This document shows positions 58,666 through 64,000 of a DNA stretch of 64,000 nucleotides, one piece after another; position 1 is the stretch's first letter, and every line of letters begins with the position of its first letter. This DNA is from Acanthosoma haemorrhoidale (lineage: Eukaryota > Arthropoda > Insecta > Hemiptera > Acanthosomatidae). The position numbers and the translations under genes are program-made. The stretch spans positions 118,619,454-118,683,453 of the forward strand of contig OV884009.1 of assembly GCA_930367205.1 (NCBI GenBank), read 5' to 3'. Under the pieces are notes generated by a model, which worked only from the letters and a program-made list of their open reading frames with translations, made no database searches and was not told the DNA's origin.

Positions 58666-60030
58666 TGTTGTGAGTTTTCTTACATTTACACTTCCTTATT
58701 AAATAAACTTTAAAATTAGAATGACAATGACAAACTAAATTAGCAAAATCATCAACTTCGAATACAGCGCGGCTCGAATATTGTTAACAAGCAATAAGTC
58801 TACTTTAAGTTTCCAAAGAAGTTGTCTTTGCGAAGGGGGGTTAACTTTTAATAAAAAAAGACGGGAATGGATAAAAAAAATCAATGCATGGAAGTCGACA
58901 CACCATCTTAACATCGTTGCTGGTTTCTGAAATGAAGGTCTAGGTTCAAATCCCCTAAATTGAGAGTGAATTTATTTCATCTCAATTAATTATTAGCTAT
59001 AAAAATTATTTCATTTCCATAGATAGAAGTCGATAGAGAGAGAGAGAGTGATAGAAATAGGCTGCTCCTAATTGTAGGATAGATAGCCCTACCTAGCGGC
59101 CCTAAATTAAACAGTACACAAATAATTAAATAAACAAACAAAATAGTCACAATTATAAATATTGGTAGGGTTTATGCGAAGGAGGTGAAACGGATTTGTT
59201 TCCAATGATTGAAATCTAACATTGAAGATAAGGGTAGGGCTCTCCGTACCGTAAAGTATACCTGTGTATACTTTCACTGTCAGGACCGCTTAATATATTT
59301 TGTTAAGTACTTAATAGTATTAGTGCCAACTTTGGTTCGAAAATAACAATAAATACGTAGGAAAGAGATAAAACCATGAGCTCTCGGCCCATATCGTTTT
59401 CTAAGGTATTAATAAGCATTTGGGACAAAGTTGTCATGACTCAGAATATTGGTCTAAATGACAAAATGGTAAAAATTAGGGGGATGTGGTGAACTACTCA
59501 TGTCAAAAACCACGCAATGCGTTTTGCAAAGAAGATTTTCGTTGCAGGAGTGGATCATCCAATATTACTCTCTTCATTGGCATTGAAGATCTAGGGCCAC
59601 CATCACCGTTCACCCATTTATCTGTGATTTTAACCTCATGCTCAGTGTGTAATGCTGTCGTTGTCTGTCTCCATCTTAGGGATATTACTATATTCTTCTG
59701 GACCCACTTTGGAACTACTGTAGAAAGTTTGAAGAGATCTTTTTGAAGTTTTTAGATATTCTCCGTTCTCCACTTTGTTGGCCCTACATACGCCCAGATG
59801 TACCTTGGCTCTCCATGTAGTTTCAAAAGGAATTCTGAATAGTCTTCTGACGTCACATTTGTACTACAATTTGGAACTTTAACCAATCAATTCCTGCTAA
59901 ATCCCAGACCACCTACCTAACGAATATTAGACAAAGATATCACATGATGCTCACACATCATCTCCAAACACCAAGAAACAAATTGACAATACAGACTAAT
60001 ACTTGGCCCCACGTATACATTTTCTATGTT
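58666..60030. other. 5' flank of SMG9 and intergenic DNA
   Basis: Promoter region presumably lies just above 58665, but no TATA box is evident. At 58939-58951 GGTTCAAATCCCC (inside 58890-59000) is a good RNA polymerase III B box without a clear A box, so at most a SINE fragment. The 86-codon frame at 59486-59746 is not recognised. A (GA)n run lies at about 59035-59048. Confidence 0.4.
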
Positions 60031-60059
60031 AATCATAGCTACTGAGACAATTCCTCTTC

Positions 60060-60310
60060 CTGTATCCAAGACAGTACGGTATTTAGGCTTCCATCTTGAC
60101 AAAAGGCTGACATGGAACCCACACACGAGGCTAAAAAGACGCATTGGATAATTGTACAGATTACTTCAAAGGACATCTCATCTCTCTATAGAAAATAAAT
60201 TACTAATCTACAAAGTTATCTTTAAGCCAATCTGAACATGCGGAATAGAGCTATGGGGGACAGGAAAAAAGTCGAGCACCAAGCATATCCAGTCCTTTCA
60301 ATCAAAAGTC
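60060..60310 (+). mobile_element. jockey LINE reverse transcriptase C-terminal fragment
   Basis: The plus strand reads VRYLGFHLDKRLTWNPHTRL, a stop, LYRLLQRTSHLSIENKLLIY, KVIFKPI, a stop, TCGIELWGTGKKSS and IQSFQSKVLR. This matches the thumb region of jockey-clade reverse transcriptase (YLGxxLDxRLTW...KxxLxxYKxxxxPIxTYGxxLWG). Two in-frame stops; flanking parts absent. Confidence 0.85.
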
Positions 60311-60564
60311 CTGAGAACAAAAGTAAAACTATTACTTCTGTGCAACAGGTAGTGTTTGTCATAAGTTATCCATGGTATTTAACACCATGCTTCCATTGGT
60401 TCTATTTCATGCCAGAAGGTCTAATTTTAAATTTGAGCGATTAGCGATTTTATTTCAATTTAATATATAAAATTGCGAGCCTTTTCTGTCCTGAATTGGA
60501 GTACTCAAGGGCTTCAATAAATAAACAATTATAATTAGCGTTATATATTTATAACCTTGTTCCA

Positions 60565-60888
60565 TGTTTTGTAACCTTGCTTAGTGTCATGTATCTGTTT
60601 CTATTATTGTTGAAGACACTTACTGTTGTAACCCTGATTTGTAACCGACTCGGGAACCTACCCCTGGTTGTTGTTGTGTATCAGTTAGCGTTGAAGATGA
60701 AGCATTGTGGTGTTCAATAAGAGGTGTACTCAGTAAATGTGTTAAGTACTTTATCGAAAACCCAGCAACTACTTAATTAATACTTATTATATTACTACTA
60801 ATGTCTATAGGGCATTCTAATGTTCTTTTTATGTAATTATATCTGAATAGAGTCTTGCTTTCTTAAGGTGGAAACTTCATTTATTACA
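60565..60888 (+). repeat. left LTR of deleted gypsy-like element
   Basis: TGTTTTGTAACCTTGCTTAG to ...CTTCATTTATTACA, alignable with 61813-62001 in two blocks (the TGT start with TATCTGTTTC, and AATGTCTATAGGRCATTC through CTTGCTTTCTTAAGG). It holds about 140 bases that the right copy lacks. No clear primer site follows. Confidence 0.65.
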
Positions 60889-61812
60889 ACTTATTCAGGG
60901 ATAATTATAGGCAAGTTTCTCAAACCGGAATGATTGGACGTCGAGCAATCATAACAAAACGCAGCTCAAGAATGGGCACACTGATATGCAACTTTCTCTC
61001 ATTTATTAAACACCGATGTTTGTCTAGACTGTACAAAAAAAAATACAACTACTGACTATATTCTTTTCTTCGACAGTCTACCACTACTTTAATGAATGTA
61101 GTACATTTGAGGCGTCCGTAACCATTCTGAAAAATATTTATGTTAAACCCAAAAACATGTTATATCCAAGACACTGTCAAGCGACCTTTGTCTTTATCTT
61201 TCAGAAAATAAAACTAGTTCTTTAGACGAAACATATAAGCAGTTGAACTGGGTAGGGCTATTCGATGCATTCGAAAATGTATAGTTTTCCTTCTTACGAT
61301 TAAGCTCCCACTTCTAAACCCACCAGTGATTATAATCCAGTTGAAACTATCGCTGATCCAACAGTTGCATCTCTTATCGAACCTTCATTCAGGTGTTATT
61401 TTTGTGGGGGATTACAACACACGGCGATCCGTCCTGTGAAATATGTTACATTTGTGCTATATCATATTAGGAGACGGCATTCTACAATACCGTGGCTCCA
61501 TCACATTCGACTTTGAAGGACCCCGTGAAACTCTCAAAGTCTGTAGCTTAGCTGTTGTGACAATCAGTCCTGCATCTTTATTTTCTTACTAAAGGCTAAA
61601 GATTTTCACACTCCCTCCTCCTGTGGAACCTTATCTCCAACTGGATGCAGACGAACTTGGAACTTTAGCATGCACAGTTATTGAAGCATTGCCATCCTCA
61701 CCTGGTCTAACTAAAGATACACATAAATCACACACAGTTAAGAAGAAGTGGCCGTAATCGTCAAACCCCTAACTACTCAAGAACTACGTTTAAATTAAGA
61801 GAGGAGAATTTA
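60889..61812 (+). pseudogene. gag/pol leftovers between the two LTRs
   Basis: At about 61390-61420 the plus strand reads RCYFCGGLQHT, the start of a Gag zinc knuckle of the CxxCGGxxH type; the following Cys positions are lost or out of frame. Just before the right LTR, RRSGRNRQTPNY (about 61743-61778) resembles the basic end of a Ty3/gypsy Pol, followed by a purine tract AAGAGAGGAGA. The 0.9 kb interior is thus a gag piece joined to a pol end, with most of pol deleted. Confidence 0.5.
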
Positions 61813-62001
61813 TGTTTACAACCTTGGGCGATATTTTTCTTAGTGACATGTTTGTATCTGTTTCGATTATTGTTAAAGACTACTTTATTACTACTTATTA
61901 TTAATACTACAAATGTCTATAGGACATTCCAATGTCCTGTTTATGTATTTATTACTGCATAAAGCCTTGCTTTCTTAAGGCGTTAAGCTTCATTTATTAT
62001 A
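61813..62001 (+). repeat. right LTR of deleted gypsy-like element
   Basis: TGTTTACAACCTTGGGCG to ...CTTCATTTATTATA, direct repeat of 60565-60888 with an internal deletion of about 140 bp. Lies just after a purine tract. Confidence 0.65.
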
Positions 62002-64000
62002 ATTAATTTTCAGTTCAACCAAAATTCGTTAAAGAAATCATAATTTCATGAATCTAAGGCACCTGAGATTGGTGACTAGCACCGTCACAGTGCTACTCTC
62101 AAGACGGTATGAACATAATTAAAAAAAAAATCCTAATATCCTCGACGGTTTTCATAATAGCAATGAATACAATCTACATTTGTTTCATGTTTGCTAACTT
62201 TAGTCACTTTTAGAGCATGTTATTACGATTGTGGATATTTTATTAAAATCTAGGGATAACAAAATTTTAATAAGTCATTGGTCCTCTTTGGACACCTGTT
62301 GATTACTCTGTTTTCACCCGCTGTAACAGTAAGTGGATCATTTGAATTTGATTTATATTTATGTGTAAATATGAATCAGTAAAATGATTTCCGAATAGCG
62401 AAGCTATTCATTAAAATTTTATTTTCATTGTAGTTTAAAATAATTTCATAAATGTTGAAATAATTTTCTGTCAAAAAAGATTTTATTTGGAGAATAAATT
62501 AATTTTTACGTTTCATAATATTTTTATCTATCATTATTATGGCTAATGTTATGGTTAATGCTTTACTGTCATTAAGTATTTGTATTATATTGTAAAATAT
62601 ATTTATTATTTTGTATTTCATTGTTTTGACTTTGACAGGTCTGTGAAATATTTGTCTTGGATGGATTATTCTACTTCGTGTTTATCTGTTTCCACATATG
62701 TAGTGTTTTATATCAAATCAATTGTAAAATAATACGTTTGAAATATATATTTACATTTTATTAAAATACACCTTTAAAGTTGTTTTTTTAAAAGTTTTAC
62801 GTAATCAACAGTGAAATATTTTCACTATATTAAATATAAAAATTGTTATTACGATCTATTCCTAATGTTCATTAAAGTGAATTAGGAACTTCTTCTGCTT
62901 CAGAGAAATGAGCATTTTTGTATTAGTTAAATGAATAATGGATTGAATTTATACACAATTTTATGCGTTATTAATTCATGATGTAAACTTTGCACAGTGC
63001 CAATGTTATTACATATGAAGTTCAAGTGAGGGGCAATTATTACTTGTTAAAAACTTGTGTTAATAACCCTTGCACACCAAGCTCATTTTCATATTTAAAA
63101 TTATAATTAAAAAACATCCTGATTCCTATGTATATGATGCCGTTTTCATTAACTTTAAATCACGGAGGAAATTATCATCAGATTATATTTCAAAAGTACC
63201 ACATCATCGGTTTAGATCTTGTCCGAGTCATGAACTGTCTATAACACTACTATCAGCTCTACAAAGGCAGAAAGACATTTTTGCCTTCTTTCTAAACCTT
63301 CTCAGTCTTATGACTACTGGGCAGGTTAACTATTTAAATGTGCAGAGTGAAGTAGCCGAACTCTTTGTGAACCTTCCCCTTGTGAAGTAAAAGGGATTGA
63401 GAGGTAAGACAGATACATTTGGCTTGTTGGACTTTGTTTTGGGTCTAGGTTAATTTGATGCAGACTGGTGAACCTGTGGGCACACTAAATTGAGATTAAT
63501 TTAGTTAGTTGAATACAGGCTCTTGGTGGTGATATTATTTCTAGTGGTTTATTTTATTTAGCCCTTAACTTTGAATCTTTCTGTAATTAGTTTGCTACGC
63601 AGGTTATTAGAAACTCTCTCTCGATGAGGGGTTTTCCATTTATTACTGTAATTTTTTGGTTTATTCTTTCGATTTCCCTTTATACTTTAAATGTAAATAC
63701 AAAAGTAAAAATGCCAGGATGAGTAAAGTTAAAAAGCCTATTTGATTGCTAGAAATCACAGCTATTGGTTATTAATGGTAGCTGGAATCTTGGCCCAGAT
63801 TATTGGTGGCAATAAGCATTCCAAGAAGTACTTGGTAAATTTAATCATTTTTTCCATTATTTGGTGAAATGGTCAATGCCTCCTAGAAAACATTCTTCTA
63901 ATTCTTTCATTTCCAATAATTCAAATAGGTTTCTGATTATAATGATTAATGTTGTTCTGTTGCAGACAAATATCATCTGTTGAAAACATCAGCCTAATGA
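62002..64000. other. intergenic, no gene supported
   Basis: A+T-rich. A 106-codon frame at 63070-63390 (+) starts MHTKLIFIFKIIIKKHPDSY and is the longest here, but it has a chance-like composition and no family. TTCTGTTGCAG at 63956-63966 could be a splice acceptor for a gene to the right; nothing confirms it. Confidence 0.4.

Noticed and set aside
58890..59000. tRNA gene
   Set aside because: A good B box (GGTTCAAATCCCC) but no cloverleaf can be folded and no A box is present.
63070..63390. 106-codon gene
   Set aside because: Longest frame of the right end but no family, no splice or start context, and A+T-driven composition. Described only as part of intergenic DNA.

Overview
This window looks like animal nuclear DNA from an A+T-rich, intron-containing and transposon-laden genome, most likely an arthropod and perhaps a crustacean. 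The evidence is spliced genes with GT-AG introns, two conserved animal genes (COX4 and SMG9), and remnants of Tc1, mariner, hAT, jockey-like LINE and Ty3/gypsy elements, one of them with an errantivirus-like env start. Species cannot be fixed from the sequence; a copepod such as a sea louse is only a guess.

Layout. Positions 1-13122 are one tandem array of a ~62 bp minisatellite with an AAGCTT site in nearly every unit. It is interrupted by seven copies of a 150 bp module; six are identical and the seventh, which differs by one base, forms the array edge. Positions 14483-22222 (+) hold a complete four-exon COX4 gene (182 aa) for cytochrome c oxidase subunit IV. Positions 22300-37560 are intergenic and full of dead transposons: a Tc1 copy with both terminal repeats, an internally deleted Tc1, a 646 bp tandem duplication, a ZBED5/SCAND3-like hAT transposase, a LINE endonuclease piece and a Tc1 stub. 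Positions 58665 down to 37563 (-) hold SMG9 in nine exons. The exons join without a frame break to 413 aa with a Walker A motif and the usual SMG9 C-terminus. COX4 and SMG9 are convergent.

SMG9 intron 3 (about 11.6 kb) is a nest of mobile elements. A Tc1-like element was entered by an errantivirus-like retroelement (LTR, tRNA-Lys primer site, N/Q-rich Gag, broken pol, env start, no 3' LTR). This abuts a second Ty3/gypsy family (tRNA-Phe primer site) whose integrase-3' LTR half lies inverted upstream of its own 5' LTR-gag-RT-RNase H half. All the retroelement genes I read are broken. Positions 58666-64000 are 5' flank and intergenic DNA with a jockey RT fragment and a deleted LTR element (60565-62001).

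Function: the two host genes have no shared pathway. COX4 acts in the mitochondrial respiratory chain and SMG9 in nonsense-mediated mRNA decay with SMG1 and SMG8. No novel gene system was found. The most unusual structures are the satellite array with its invariant 150 bp module, the split and inverted retroelement, and a mariner copy with an inverted interior.
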